Positions 26,913 to 35,389 of a DNA stretch of 64,000 bases are shown here, one piece after another; position 1 is the first letter of the stretch, and each line of letters begins with the position of its first letter. The notes beneath the pieces are model-generated. The model did no database searches. It had not been told where the DNA came from and saw nothing but the letters and a program-made list of their open reading frames with translations. The translations under genes were made by a program, and so were the position numbers. The stretch comes from Bradyrhizobium sp. BRP22 (GTDB lineage: Bacteria > Pseudomonadota > Alphaproteobacteria > Rhizobiales > Xanthobacteraceae): positions 62,001 through 126,000 of the forward strand of contig NZ_JADYVX010000008.1 in NCBI RefSeq assembly GCF_020194175.1. Reading direction: 5' to 3'.

Positions 26913-27889
26913 GATTGTCCCGTTCGAATGCGCGGATCGATGAGGCGGTAGACAAGGTCGGTGACGATGTTGGCAACCATCACCATCACCGCCGAGAAGA
27001 AAAGCACCGCCATGAGGGTCGGATAGTCGCGCCGCAAGATGGAATCGAATACCAGGCGTCCCATGCCCGGCCAGCTGAACACGGTTTCGACCAGGACTGC
27101 GCCTGCGAACAGATTACCGAACTGGTGTCCGACGACGGTCACGATCGGAATGAGCGTGTTCCGCAAGGCGTGCTTGCCGATGACAATCCATTCGGGCAGG
27201 CCTTTCGCGCGCGCGGTACGCACATAGTCTGCGGACAGAGCGTCGATCATGTTGACCCGCGCCAGCCGGCTGTATTGCGCTATGAACACCAGCGCCAGCG
27301 TCAGCGAAGGTAACACCAGATGGCGCATGACATCGATGGCATAGGCAAGTCCCTGGCGGGGATGTGCGACGTCGCTCATGCCCGCGACGGGAAGCACCGG
27401 CCAAATCGATCCGAACAGCAATAGCAGCATCAAGCCGGTCCAGAAGATCGGCGCCGCATAGCCGGCCAGCGAAAACAAGGTGACGGCATGACTGAGCATG
27501 CCGTTCGGGCGGCGAGCGCTGATCACGCCGAGCAAGGTGCCAATGAGAACCGCCAGGATCAGCGCGCAGAGTGCGAGATAAAGCGTCGCTGGCAGCCGCT
27601 GTGCGATCAGCTCCAGCACTGGCTGGTTGAAATAATAAGAGTAGCCGAAATCGCCGGTCGCCACCTTACCCAGGTAGGTAGCGAGTTGCTCCGGCAGGCT
27701 GTGGTCGAGCCCGTATTTGGCCCGCAAGGCGGCCACGACTTCGGCTGATGCGCCACCCATCTCCCCGGCGATGACCTGCACCGGGTCACCCGGGGCGAGA
27801 TGGATCAGGCAGAAGTTGAGCACCAGCACCGCGAGCAGCAGAGCCAGGGCGTTCACGATCTGTCGGAGGAAATGAGTCGCGAAGGCCAT
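26909..27889 (-). CDS. dppB: Dipeptide/oligopeptide ABC transporter permease
   Basis: The 326-residue DppB-type permease begins with FLRQIVNALALLLAVLVLNF and the loop LIHLAPGDPVQVIAGEMGG, which is diagnostic for this branch. It has six membrane helices. The EAA loop reads ADYVRTARAKGLPEWIVIGK near residue 221 and is followed by HALRNTLIPIVTVVGHQFG. It lies 38 bases after the binding-protein gene and forms the channel with dppC. The substrate may be a small peptide or an amide/amine compound, judging from the neighbouring amidohydrolase. Confidence 0.93.
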   Translation of the reverse strand: MAFATHFLRQIVNALALLLAVLVLNFCLIHLAPGDPVQVIAGEMGGASAEVVAALRAKYGLDHSLPEQLATYLGKVATGDFGYSYYFNQPVLELIAQRLPATLYLALCALILAVLIGTLLGVISARRPNGMLSHAVTLFSLAGYAAPIFWTGLMLLLLFGSIWPVLPVAGMSDVAHPRQGLAYAIDVMRHLVLPSLTLALVFIAQYSRLARVNMIDALSADYVRTARAKGLPEWIVIGKHALRNTLIPIVTVVGHQFGNLFAGAVLVETVFSWPGMGRLVFDSILRRDYPTLMAVLFFSAVMVMVANIVTDLVYRLIDPRIRTGQS

Positions 27890-27927
27890 AAGTCAGGTCG
27901 CACCGAAAGAGTGTCAAGTTACGGGCT

Positions 27928-29541
27928 TCAGGTCTTGGGCGGTATTTCCCAATGCACCTCGTCCAGAGGAGACATCATGCCCCAGATCGAGGTCGGCAGC
28001 CCGCCCAGGCCCTTGCTGAAGGCGTTATAATAGGGCGTGGCGTTGATGAAATAGATCGGCACGTCCTTCACCACGATCTTCTGGAATTCCGAGTAGAGCT
28101 CCTTCCGCTTTTCGGGAGACGTTTCCACCGCGGCGGCCTGCAGCAGTTCATCGACCTTTGGATTGCTGTATTGCTGCGTGTTGGACCAGATGATGCCCTT
28201 GCGGATGTTGGAGCTGAGATAGGTCCGGTTGACGCCGATCACCGGGTCTCCCCAGTTAAACACGGTGTCCATCGTCAGGTCGAAGTCATAGTTGGACACG
28301 CGCTGCGCCCAGGTTGGGAAATCCGGCGCCGCCCTGACTTCCAGATTGATGCCGACGCGCTTCAACTGGGAACGAAGATATTCGGCGATGTTGCGCTGCT
28401 GTTCGTCTGCTCCCGGAATATAATCGATCGTGAGCGAGAAGCGCGAACCATCGGCGCTTTTTGGGTGGCCGGTCGCGTCGAGCAGTTCGGCGGCTTTGGC
28501 ATAATCCGCCTTGTAGGTCTCGACGGCCTTCTCTTCGAGCGGGGATCCCGGTGCGATCGGTCCGGTTGCGGGAGCGGCCTTGCCGCTCATCAGCTTGCCG
28601 ACGATGAACTCGCGGTTTGCCGCATAAGCGATCGCCTGGCGGACCCGCACATCATCGAGCGGCTTTTTCCTGGTGTTGAAAGCGAGCCAGTTGAGCGGCC
28701 CGACGCCGGCAAAGCCCTTGTCCGTCACGAAGACGTTGGCGGCCTTCTGCAGGCGGTCGATATCACGGACGCCGGCGACGAACGGCAGAATGTTGGCATC
28801 GCCCCGTTCCATCGACACCAGCGCGGCATTGGGGTCGGAGACGATGCGGACCACGATCTTGTCCAGTTTGGGCCGCCCCGCCATGAAGAACTTGTCGAAC
28901 TTCTCCAGCGTGTAGTACTCGCCCTGCTTGTATTCCGTCAGCTTGAACGGTCCGGAGCCGATCGGCTTGAGGTTGGCGGGATGGGCCTTCAAGTCCTGAC
29001 CGTCACCATAGACGTGCTTGGGAAGGATCGGCATCAATGCCGGCGACATCGCGAGCAGCAGCGATGGGCTCGGATGCGACAACCGGATCACCGCCGTAGA
29101 CGGATCAGGAGTGTCGACGTTTTCAACCGCCGCCAGCATTGTCTGGAACGGGTGATTGGCCTTGATCGCCATGATCGAGAATGCGACGTCTTCGGACGTC
29201 ACCGGTTGACCGTCATGGAATACGGCGTTCTTGACCAGATGCAGCGTCACCGACAGGCCGTTCGGCGCGACGTCCCAGGATTGGGCGAGATAGGGCTGCG
29301 GATTCCACTTATCGTCATAGCGCAGAGGGCTTGCGAAGATCTGCGAGCTCGGCATGGCGGTGGCGAGGCCGGATTGCACCGCGCCGTTGAAGTGCCGGGG
29401 GACTTGCGTGGTCGCGATCACCACCGCGTTGCTGCCGGCCGTCTGCGCGATCGAGCGGTGAGGGGTGGTGCAGATCGCAAATAGTCCTATCGCTCCAAGC
29501 AAAAGATATCTTCTGATCGACATGGCTAAATCCGCTTTCAT
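27928..29541 (-). CDS. ABC transporter substrate-binding protein, family 5
   Basis: The 537-residue periplasmic protein has a signal peptide (RRYLLLGAIGLFAICTTPHR, cleavage after SIAQ near residue 32; the alternative Met at 29523 keeps it) and the SBP_bac_5 layout. PYLAQSWDVAPNGLSVTLHL near residue 83 is followed by KNAVFHDGQPVTSEDVAFSI, the family signature, and later LAFNTRKKPLDDVRVRQAIA. The C-terminal domain has FDLTMDTVFNWGDPVIG. It delivers peptide-like or related solutes to DppBCDF encoded downstream. The ligand cannot be told from the sequence. About 60 bases separate it from the CobW gene upstream. Confidence 0.9.
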   Translation of the reverse strand: MKADLAMSIRRYLLLGAIGLFAICTTPHRSIAQTAGSNAVVIATTQVPRHFNGAVQSGLATAMPSSQIFASPLRYDDKWNPQPYLAQSWDVAPNGLSVTLHLVKNAVFHDGQPVTSEDVAFSIMAIKANHPFQTMLAAVENVDTPDPSTAVIRLSHPSPSLLLAMSPALMPILPKHVYGDGQDLKAHPANLKPIGSGPFKLTEYKQGEYYTLEKFDKFFMAGRPKLDKIVVRIVSDPNAALVSMERGDANILPFVAGVRDIDRLQKAANVFVTDKGFAGVGPLNWLAFNTRKKPLDDVRVRQAIAYAANREFIVGKLMSGKAAPATGPIAPGSPLEEKAVETYKADYAKAAELLDATGHPKSADGSRFSLTIDYIPGADEQQRNIAEYLRSQLKRVGINLEVRAAPDFPTWAQRVSNYDFDLTMDTVFNWGDPVIGVNRTYLSSNIRKGIIWSNTQQYSNPKVDELLQAAAVETSPEKRKELYSEFQKIVVKDVPIYFINATPYYNAFSKGLGGLPTSIWGMMSPLDEVHWEIPPKT

Positions 29542-29602
29542 GGTTGACTATTCGAGAGCTGGCACTTCTGCGGTGCCATGAGAAATATGGTTGCCTCGCG
29601 GC

Positions 29603-30553
29603 TCATGAGACGAACGAGCGCGCGAGCGCGCCATCGAGTATGGCTTCGAGATCGGCGTCGGAGGGCAGGTCGGGCGTTCCTATTCCGACAAGCGCAATCG
29701 GTGCCGGGTCGAGATCTTCACCGGCTGCGGGCAACAATGACCAGTCGCTCGAGACCATCTGAAATACCAGCGGCGCGACCTCGCCCGAGACGCGACACGC
29801 GCCTTTGAGGCGCAATAGCTGCGGCGGCAGTGCTTCGATTGCTGCGGCCAGCCGGCTCCGGTCGAACGCGCCGTCCCGTCGGTAGGTCCAGCGCTTGAAG
29901 TTCTTTTCGTGATCGAGCGAGTCTTCCTCCACGCCCTCGGCGCGGAAACGCGAACTTCGGCTTCTGGCGATCAGCAACGGGTCAGATGTTGTGTTGCGGG
30001 AGAGGACTTCGATGGCGACATCCGGCCGAACGGTCTGGATTGCGCTTCGGGCCGCTTGCAGCGCAGCTTCGTCTGCGACGTCACTCTTGCTGAGCAAAAC
30101 GACATCGCACTTGGCGAACTGACCTCGGACCGTGTCTCCGACGCGTCGATCATGGATCAGTTCTGTGATCCGCGTTGCATCGGCGAGGACGATGACGCCG
30201 TCGAGCCGCAGGTCGGGCTCGACCAGCGCGATTTCGGCAATCCGCCAGGGATCGCCGACGCCGCTCGCTTCGACGATGATGCGCTCGAATGGCTCGCCGC
30301 CGTCCAGCAGCGAGCCGAGCGTTTCGAGGAATCCCGAGCCGATGCTGCAGCAGACACAGCCATTAGACAGTGACAAGGTGGTGCCGTCATGACGTTCGAT
30401 CAGCGTGGCATCCACATTGATCTCGCCGAAGTCGTTGACCAGAACGGCATAGCGTGCGGTCGCGGTCGCGAGCAGCCGATTGAGGAAGGTGGTCTTGCCG
30501 GCGCCGAGGAAACCGCCGATCACTGTGACAGGAATGGGCGCCGCTCGCCTCAT
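29603..30553 (-). CDS. CobW/COG0523-family GTPase (putative metallochaperone)
   Basis: The 316-residue protein starts at 30553, where its ATG overlaps the stop of the amidohydrolase gene by four bases. Walker A is GGFLGAGKTTFLNRLL near residue 12, the metal motif CxCC is NGCVCCSI near residue 66, and IIVEASGVGDP is switch/Walker B. SKSD near residue 160 replaces the usual NKxD guanine specificity motif. The C-terminal CobW_C domain begins RWTYRRDGAFDRSRLAAAIE. COG0523 members load zinc, cobalt or other metals into target enzymes. Here the most likely client is the metal-dependent amidohydrolase it is coupled to. A longer open frame upstream only shadows that gene. Confidence 0.9.
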   Translation of the reverse strand: MRRAAPIPVTVIGGFLGAGKTTFLNRLLATATARYAVLVNDFGEINVDATLIERHDGTTLSLSNGCVCCSIGSGFLETLGSLLDGGEPFERIIVEASGVGDPWRIAEIALVEPDLRLDGVIVLADATRITELIHDRRVGDTVRGQFAKCDVVLLSKSDVADEAALQAARSAIQTVRPDVAIEVLSRNTTSDPLLIARSRSSRFRAEGVEEDSLDHEKNFKRWTYRRDGAFDRSRLAAAIEALPPQLLRLKGACRVSGEVAPLVFQMVSSDWSLLPAAGEDLDPAPIALVGIGTPDLPSDADLEAILDGALARSFVS

Positions 30554-32199
30554 GCGTGCGGGGCCTTTCTCACTGTGCCGCCCACGACCGTTCCCCAGAC
30601 CGCGACGTCCTTCAGCTTCTCCGGCGCAACCGTAAGCGGGTCGTCCTCCAGAACGGCGAAATCCGCATATTTGCCGCACTCGATGCTGCCGATCATGCCG
30701 TCGAGCTTCAGCGTGTAGGCAGGTCCGATCGTGATCGCCGCAAGCGCCTGCTCGACCGTAAGCGCCTCGGTCTCGCAGCCGAGCTCGCGTCCCGAAGACG
30801 ATACGCGGTTCACAGCGCACCAGGCAGTGAACAACGGCCCGAGCGGTGTCACCGGCGCGTCGGAATGGATCGCGAAAGGCACGCCGATCCGTTGTGCCAT
30901 TCCCGTCGCGTCCAGCCGCGAGGCGCGCTCGGGTCCCATCGTCAACTCGTAATGTGCATCACCCCAGTAATAGAGATGGTTGGCGAACAGGTTGGCGCAG
31001 ACGCCGAGCGCCTTCATGCGGCGGAACAGCGCAGCGTCCGCCATCTGGCAGTGCTGCAGGGTGTGGCGGTGATCGGGACGCGGCATCGCGGTCTGAGCGG
31101 CCTCGATCGCGTCCAGCGCCAGCTCGGTCGCTTCATCGCCATTGGTATGGATGTGCAGCTGAATGCCCGCCCTGTGATAGGCCTCGACAAGCTGCGGCAG
31201 TTGTTCGGGGGCGATGTACCAAAGGCCGTTGGGCGCGCCGTTGTGATAGCCCGGCCAGCGCAATCGTGCGGTGAAGCCCTGGATCGATCCGTCGACCACG
31301 AGCTTGACGATACCATAGTGGAGCTTGTCGTTGTTGCTTTCGCGCAAGGCCGCGATCTTGGCGATGGCCTGTTCGGGCGAATGCGAGACCGAGGCGAGCG
31401 CCGGCACCAGCCGGATGCCGAAATCGGGTTGCGTCGTCGCTGCACGGTAGAGATCGACGGTCCGGTCGACCAGATCGTTGTGGAGGTCGGTGATCGTGGT
31501 CACGCCCTGCACGCAGGCCGAATTGGCATAGCGCATGACGTCGGCGAGCGTCAGATTTCCGGATAACGGATTGCCGCCGAGCGCGCGGAAAACGCGAAAG
31601 CGCGCGGCAATGCCCTGCAGTTCTCCGCTCGCCAGCCCATCGGCGCCGGCAACCACGCCGGAAATGTCGGTTGCGCGGAGCAGGTCGGCCTGCTCCAGAA
31701 CGATGGTGTTGACATTGCTGATGTGGAAGCTGGCATGGATCACCATGACGGGCCGCGTCGTCGAGACCCGGTCGAGATCCTGCCGAGTGAGCATGCGGCC
31801 GCCAATGTGCAGCGGGTCAAATCCCCAGGCGAACAGCGGCGCGGTGGCGTCGCCAATGGCGGCGTCCGCTTCCTTCAGCCGCGCGACAATGGCATCGATC
31901 GAGCCGACGCCGGCAACCAGTTTTCCCTCCGGCGAGCGGCGATCGCCGGCACCGACATAGGGCAAGGACCACATCATCCCTTCCATGATGTGGCTATGGC
32001 CTTCCACGAAGCCGGGAAGCAGGACCTTGTCGGCAAAACGGTCGTCGAACGCCGCGCCTTTGGCGAACTGCGCGATCTCGGCCTTGTCGCCGACCGCCAC
32101 GATACGTCCGTCGCCCACCGCAACATGGGTTGCGAACGGCCGTGATGGATTCATGGTCACGATCTTGCGCGCCGCGAAGACGACGGTGTCCTGGCTCAC
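30550..32199 (-). CDS. Amidohydrolase family protein (YtcJ-like)
   Basis: The 549-residue enzyme has the composite fold of YtcJ-type amidohydrolases (Amidohydro_3). It opens with a beta-sandwich (VVFAARKIVTMNPSRPFATH), followed by the metal-binding LLPGFVEGHSHIMEGMMW near residue 61 (HxH). The barrel carries KLVVDGSIQGFTARL, LHIHTNGDEATELALDAIEA near residue 346 and HTLQHCQMAD. AIHSDAPVTPLGPLFTAWCA near residue 449 supplies the last barrel Asp. It should be a cytosolic, metal-dependent hydrolase of an amide or related bond. First gene of the operon; the divergent MocR regulator starts 186 bases away. Substrate unknown. Confidence 0.9.
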   Translation of the reverse strand: MSQDTVVFAARKIVTMNPSRPFATHVAVGDGRIVAVGDKAEIAQFAKGAAFDDRFADKVLLPGFVEGHSHIMEGMMWSLPYVGAGDRRSPEGKLVAGVGSIDAIVARLKEADAAIGDATAPLFAWGFDPLHIGGRMLTRQDLDRVSTTRPVMVIHASFHISNVNTIVLEQADLLRATDISGVVAGADGLASGELQGIAARFRVFRALGGNPLSGNLTLADVMRYANSACVQGVTTITDLHNDLVDRTVDLYRAATTQPDFGIRLVPALASVSHSPEQAIAKIAALRESNNDKLHYGIVKLVVDGSIQGFTARLRWPGYHNGAPNGLWYIAPEQLPQLVEAYHRAGIQLHIHTNGDEATELALDAIEAAQTAMPRPDHRHTLQHCQMADAALFRRMKALGVCANLFANHLYYWGDAHYELTMGPERASRLDATGMAQRIGVPFAIHSDAPVTPLGPLFTAWCAVNRVSSSGRELGCETEALTVEQALAAITIGPAYTLKLDGMIGSIECGKYADFAVLEDDPLTVAPEKLKDVAVWGTVVGGTVRKAPHA

Positions 32200-32343
32200 T
32201 CTTGCACTCCCAAGCTCGATGCTGCGAGCCTGATGCGCAGGGCGGATTCAGATAAGCGCCAGATGCCATGCACAAATGGGGCCAGGGCATGCATCGTCGC
32301 CGTCAGGTCCCGCCATGGCGTGGATTTTGCTTCCTTTTTGGCG

Positions 32344-32361
32344 CAACTGCAGGTCAACTGC
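32344..32361 (+). promoter_or_regulatory. Possible MocR operator: CAACTGC direct repeat
   Basis: Two CAACTGC heptamers lie one helical turn apart (starts at 32344 and 32355), 24 bases upstream of the regulator's ATG within the 185-base divergent intergenic region. MocR-type regulators often bind direct repeats near their own promoter. This is a candidate only. Confidence 0.3.
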
Positions 32362-32384
32362 GGAGGTTTCCGCAAGGGATTTCA

Positions 32385-33923
32385 ATGGGTAAGTTGGTGC
32401 CATTGCGTCGACGTGAGGCGACGGGACAGGTCAACGTCCTGCCGCCGAGCGATATTCTGTTCTGGAATTCATTGTTTCAGGGCCTGGACCGGTCCGGCGC
32501 ATTCCTGCAGCTCCAGATACGGCAAATGATCGTGACCGCCATCGAAGATGGTCGCCTGCCGCTCGGCGTCCGCATGCCGTCGAGCCGCGATCTTGCCGCG
32601 CTGCTCAAGGTATCGCGGAACACGATTGTCATCGCCTATGAGCAGCTCGTGGATCAGAACTTCCTGGTGTCACGGGAACGCAGCGGCTACTTCGTCGCGG
32701 GCCTGCCCAAGCAGATTGAGCAAGTGCGAAGCAATGGGCTCCCCGCGGCAGGCAGCGATGAGAGCCGTTGGACCGAACGCTTTGCGCTGCGCCCCTCGCA
32801 GTTTCGCAACATCATCAAGCCGCTCGATTGGCAGAGCTATCCCTATCCATTCATTTTCGGTCAGTTCGATCCGAGCCTGTTTCCGACCAACGACTGGCGT
32901 GAAAGCGCGCGGGCCGCGCTGAGCGTTCCTGAAATCAATAATTGGGCAAGGGATATGATCGATGGCGATGATCCTGCCCTGATCGAGCAGTTGCAATGCC
33001 AGGTGCTTCCGCGCCGCGGCATCCGTGCCCGTTCCGACGAGATCATGATGACGATCGGAGCCCAGCACGCGCTGTATCTCATCGCCAAGCTGTTCGTCGT
33101 TGCAGACACGCCTGTCGGGATGGAAGATCCCGGCTATCCGGACGCCCGCAATATTTTCGGCATGCTCACGTCAAATGTGGTGCCGCTACGCATCGACGAG
33201 CAGGGACTGGTTCCCGATGAGGTATTCGAGCGATGCAGGCTCGCTTATGTCACCGCCAGTCATCAATGTCCGACCGCCGTGTCCATGTCGCTCGAGCGGC
33301 GTCGCGAACTGCTCAGGATCGCCAAGGCGCGGGACATCCTGCTGATCGAGGACGATTACGAGAGCGAATTGATCCCCGAGGTCAGCAGCCTGCCGCCGCT
33401 GATGAGTCTCGATGTCGACCAGAGCGTGCTCTATGTCGGGAGCCTGTCGAAGGCGCTGGCGCCCGGCCTGCGGCTCGGATACGTCGTGGCGCCCGCGCCC
33501 GTTATCCGCGAGTTGCGGGCGCTCCGGCGCCTCATGCTTCGCCATCCGCCTCTGAATAATCAGCGCGTCGCGGCACTGTTCATCGGCCTCGGTCATTACC
33601 GTTCACACCTGCAACAGGTCGCCCGCGTGCTGCTGGAGCGCGCGAAACTGCTCGACCGGATGCTGCCGCAATTCCTCCCGAACTGCAGTTGGACGCGCGC
33701 AGCCGGCAGTACGAACTACTGGGTTTCCTGTCCCGAAGGCACCGACACCACGCAGCTTGCCGAAAAAGCCCGTGCGAGAGGAGTCGTAATCGAGCCCGGC
33801 GATGTCTTTTCGATGCACGAGGCGGCAACCCGCCACTGTTTCCGGCTCGGTTTCTCATCGATCCGCACCGACCGGATCGAGCCCGGTATGGAGTGCCTTG
33901 GATCGGTGGTCGCCGGACGCTGA
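32385..33923 (+). CDS. MocR/PdxR-type transcriptional regulator
   Basis: From ATG 32385 (AAGGGA just upstream) the protein has 512 residues in two domains. An N-terminal GntR-type winged helix (about residues 35-105) carries GRLPLGVRMPSSRDLAALLK and VSRNTIVIAYEQLVDQNFLV. It is followed by a fold type I aminotransferase domain with LIEDDYESE near residue 320 and YVGSLSKALAPGLRLGYVV near residue 351, where SLSK holds the PLP-binding Lys. MocR proteins sense PLP and a ligand amine/amino acid and act as activators or repressors. Divergence from the amidohydrolase-dpp operon makes that operon its likely target. The frame upstream of 32385 is not supported. Confidence 0.9.
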   Translation: MGKLVPLRRREATGQVNVLPPSDILFWNSLFQGLDRSGAFLQLQIRQMIVTAIEDGRLPLGVRMPSSRDLAALLKVSRNTIVIAYEQLVDQNFLVSRERSGYFVAGLPKQIEQVRSNGLPAAGSDESRWTERFALRPSQFRNIIKPLDWQSYPYPFIFGQFDPSLFPTNDWRESARAALSVPEINNWARDMIDGDDPALIEQLQCQVLPRRGIRARSDEIMMTIGAQHALYLIAKLFVVADTPVGMEDPGYPDARNIFGMLTSNVVPLRIDEQGLVPDEVFERCRLAYVTASHQCPTAVSMSLERRRELLRIAKARDILLIEDDYESELIPEVSSLPPLMSLDVDQSVLYVGSLSKALAPGLRLGYVVAPAPVIRELRALRRLMLRHPPLNNQRVAALFIGLGHYRSHLQQVARVLLERAKLLDRMLPQFLPNCSWTRAAGSTNYWVSCPEGTDTTQLAEKARARGVVIEPGDVFSMHEAATRHCFRLGFSSIRTDRIEPGMECLGSVVAGR

Positions 33924-33929
33924 GCGGCG

Positions 33930-34718
33930 TCACATCAATTCGCTCACGCCCTTGATCGCGCTGCCGATTGCGATCAGCCCGAGGCTTGCGATCGAGACCT
34001 GGCGGTGCAGCGCGTCGCTGCCGCGCCGGAAAGCCTGCTCGCCGATCCAGGTGCCTGCAAGCATGATCGGCAGCGCCAACAGCGAAAGAAACAGGGTCCG
34101 CTGGTCGAGCAAGCCGACCAGGGCGGTGCTGATCAGCGCGGCGATTGAGGTGGCCAGGAAAAACACCATGAGCGAAGCCCGCGTCGCCACGCGGCCGAAC
34201 GGGGCCGACATATAGTACATGACGACAGGCGGGCCCGGCATTGCCGCCAGTCCGTTGAAAAGCCCGCAGATTAGGCCGACCAGCATCGTCATCGCCTTCG
34301 ACGGCGTCTGCGTGACGCGGGCGCCTCCGTTGAGCGCGATCACAGCCGCAATGGTGATGGTCGCAATCAGGATGCGTGCCACCGACGCAGGTACGACGCT
34401 CAGAGCCAACGCGCCGACAGGCGATCCGGCGGCCGCGCCGACGATCAGCCAGCGCAGCGACGGCCAATGGCCATCCTGACGGGCGCGCGGAAAGTCCAGT
34501 GCGCTGCCCATGAATTGCAGGCAGATCGCGATCGGGACGGATTGCGATGGCGGCATGAACATGCCGAGCAGGGGGACTGCCGCCAGTGCAAAACCGAAGC
34601 CTGTAAATCCGCGCAACAAAGCCGCGGCCAAGACGGAAAACGCGGTTGCCATGAGGACAGCCGGCGTCAGCGAAGCCGACGCGGCCAGATCGCTCAGGCG
34701 CGCAGCGAGATCAAACAT
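33930..34718 (-). CDS. TauE/SafE-family membrane transporter
   Basis: The 262-residue integral membrane protein has about eight helices. RGFTGFGFALAAVPLLGMF near residue 36 and GLFNGLAAMPGPPVVMYYMS near residue 151 are the two repeated TauE/SafE signatures (GxGfGxxxVP and GxxxxxxGxxGPP). Family members export or import sulfite, sulfonates or other organic anions. It runs toward the MocR gene, convergent with it, and has no evident operon partner. A link to the amide/amine pathway is only positional. Confidence 0.88.
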   Translation of the reverse strand: MFDLAARLSDLAASASLTPAVLMATAFSVLAAALLRGFTGFGFALAAVPLLGMFMPPSQSVPIAICLQFMGSALDFPRARQDGHWPSLRWLIVGAAAGSPVGALALSVVPASVARILIATITIAAVIALNGGARVTQTPSKAMTMLVGLICGLFNGLAAMPGPPVVMYYMSAPFGRVATRASLMVFFLATSIAALISTALVGLLDQRTLFLSLLALPIMLAGTWIGEQAFRRGSDALHRQVSIASLGLIAIGSAIKGVSELM

Positions 34719-34969
34719 GCCCTTCCATCACCGCGCACCGGTGCCGAGCGCTTTTCAATTGGAGCGTTTCGCGTCGAGATGCTCGTCAGCGCAGACTGCT
34801 TGAATGCGGCGCCACCCGAAGGAGCCAGCCGGGGCCGTAACATCAGGCCAGTTCTGGTCACAGAGAATTGCCCGATCTGGTTCTAAGGGCGCCGTCTCGG
34901 TTGCGACAGTCTGCGAGCGAGCCACCTGACGCCAAAGCCTTGGCGTCTGCCGGCCCGCAGGAAAACCGC

Positions 34970-35389
34970 ATGTCGACGCTCGAAGCTCTCAGGCGAAATC
35001 TTCTTGAAGAATTGTTCGCGGCCTTCAACCGCCACGATGGTGCCGCCGTCATGGCCTGTATGACGGACGATATCGCATTCGATGCCGCCGCGGGTCCCGA
35101 TATCTGCGGCCGCCGTCTGAGCGGGGCGAGTGAGGTCCGCGCCGCGTTCGAGAGTACGTGGACGAGCATGCCCGACGTGAGCTGGCAGTGCACGCGTCAC
35201 GCCGTATTCGGCGATCGCGGCATTTCCGAATGGATCTTTCGCGCGACCACCAAGGACGGTCAGCGCATTGAAGCGGAAGGCTGCGACCTGTTCGCTTTCC
35301 GCGGTGACAGAATTTGTGCCAAGAGCGCGTTCCGCAAGGATCGGCCGCTGCTGCCTGCGCGTGCGCCGGACGAGGCAGTACAGCGATGA
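34970..35389 (+). CDS. NTF2-like (SnoaL-type) protein
   Basis: The 139-residue protein is a SnoaL/NTF2-like cone fold. LLEELFAAFNRHDGAAVMAC near residue 10, FDAAAGPDICGRRLSG near residue 38, and EWIFRATTKDGQRIEAEGCD near residue 85 fit the helix-strand pattern and its pocket residues. The family includes small hydrolases/isomerases and binding proteins, so the exact role is open. The ATG at 34970 is chosen because homology starts there; longer extension upstream lacks it. Its stop overlaps the start of the FAD oxidoreductase gene (ATGA, 35386-35389), so they are translationally coupled and likely act on the same compound. Confidence 0.78.
   Translation: MSTLEALRRNLLEELFAAFNRHDGAAVMACMTDDIAFDAAAGPDICGRRLSGASEVRAAFESTWTSMPDVSWQCTRHAVFGDRGISEWIFRATTKDGQRIEAEGCDLFAFRGDRICAKSAFRKDRPLLPARAPDEAVQR

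Noticed and set aside
27952..29484. A 510-codon plus-strand frame opposite the substrate-binding protein gene
   Set aside because: The minus strand has the signal peptide and SBP_bac_5 motifs; the plus frame is Arg/His/Gly/Asp-rich shadow.
33580..34467. 295-codon minus-strand frame spanning the end of MocR and the TauE/SafE gene
   Set aside because: It is out of frame with the TauE/SafE protein, which has proper helices and signatures; the alternative reads as Arg/Asp/Ala-rich noise.
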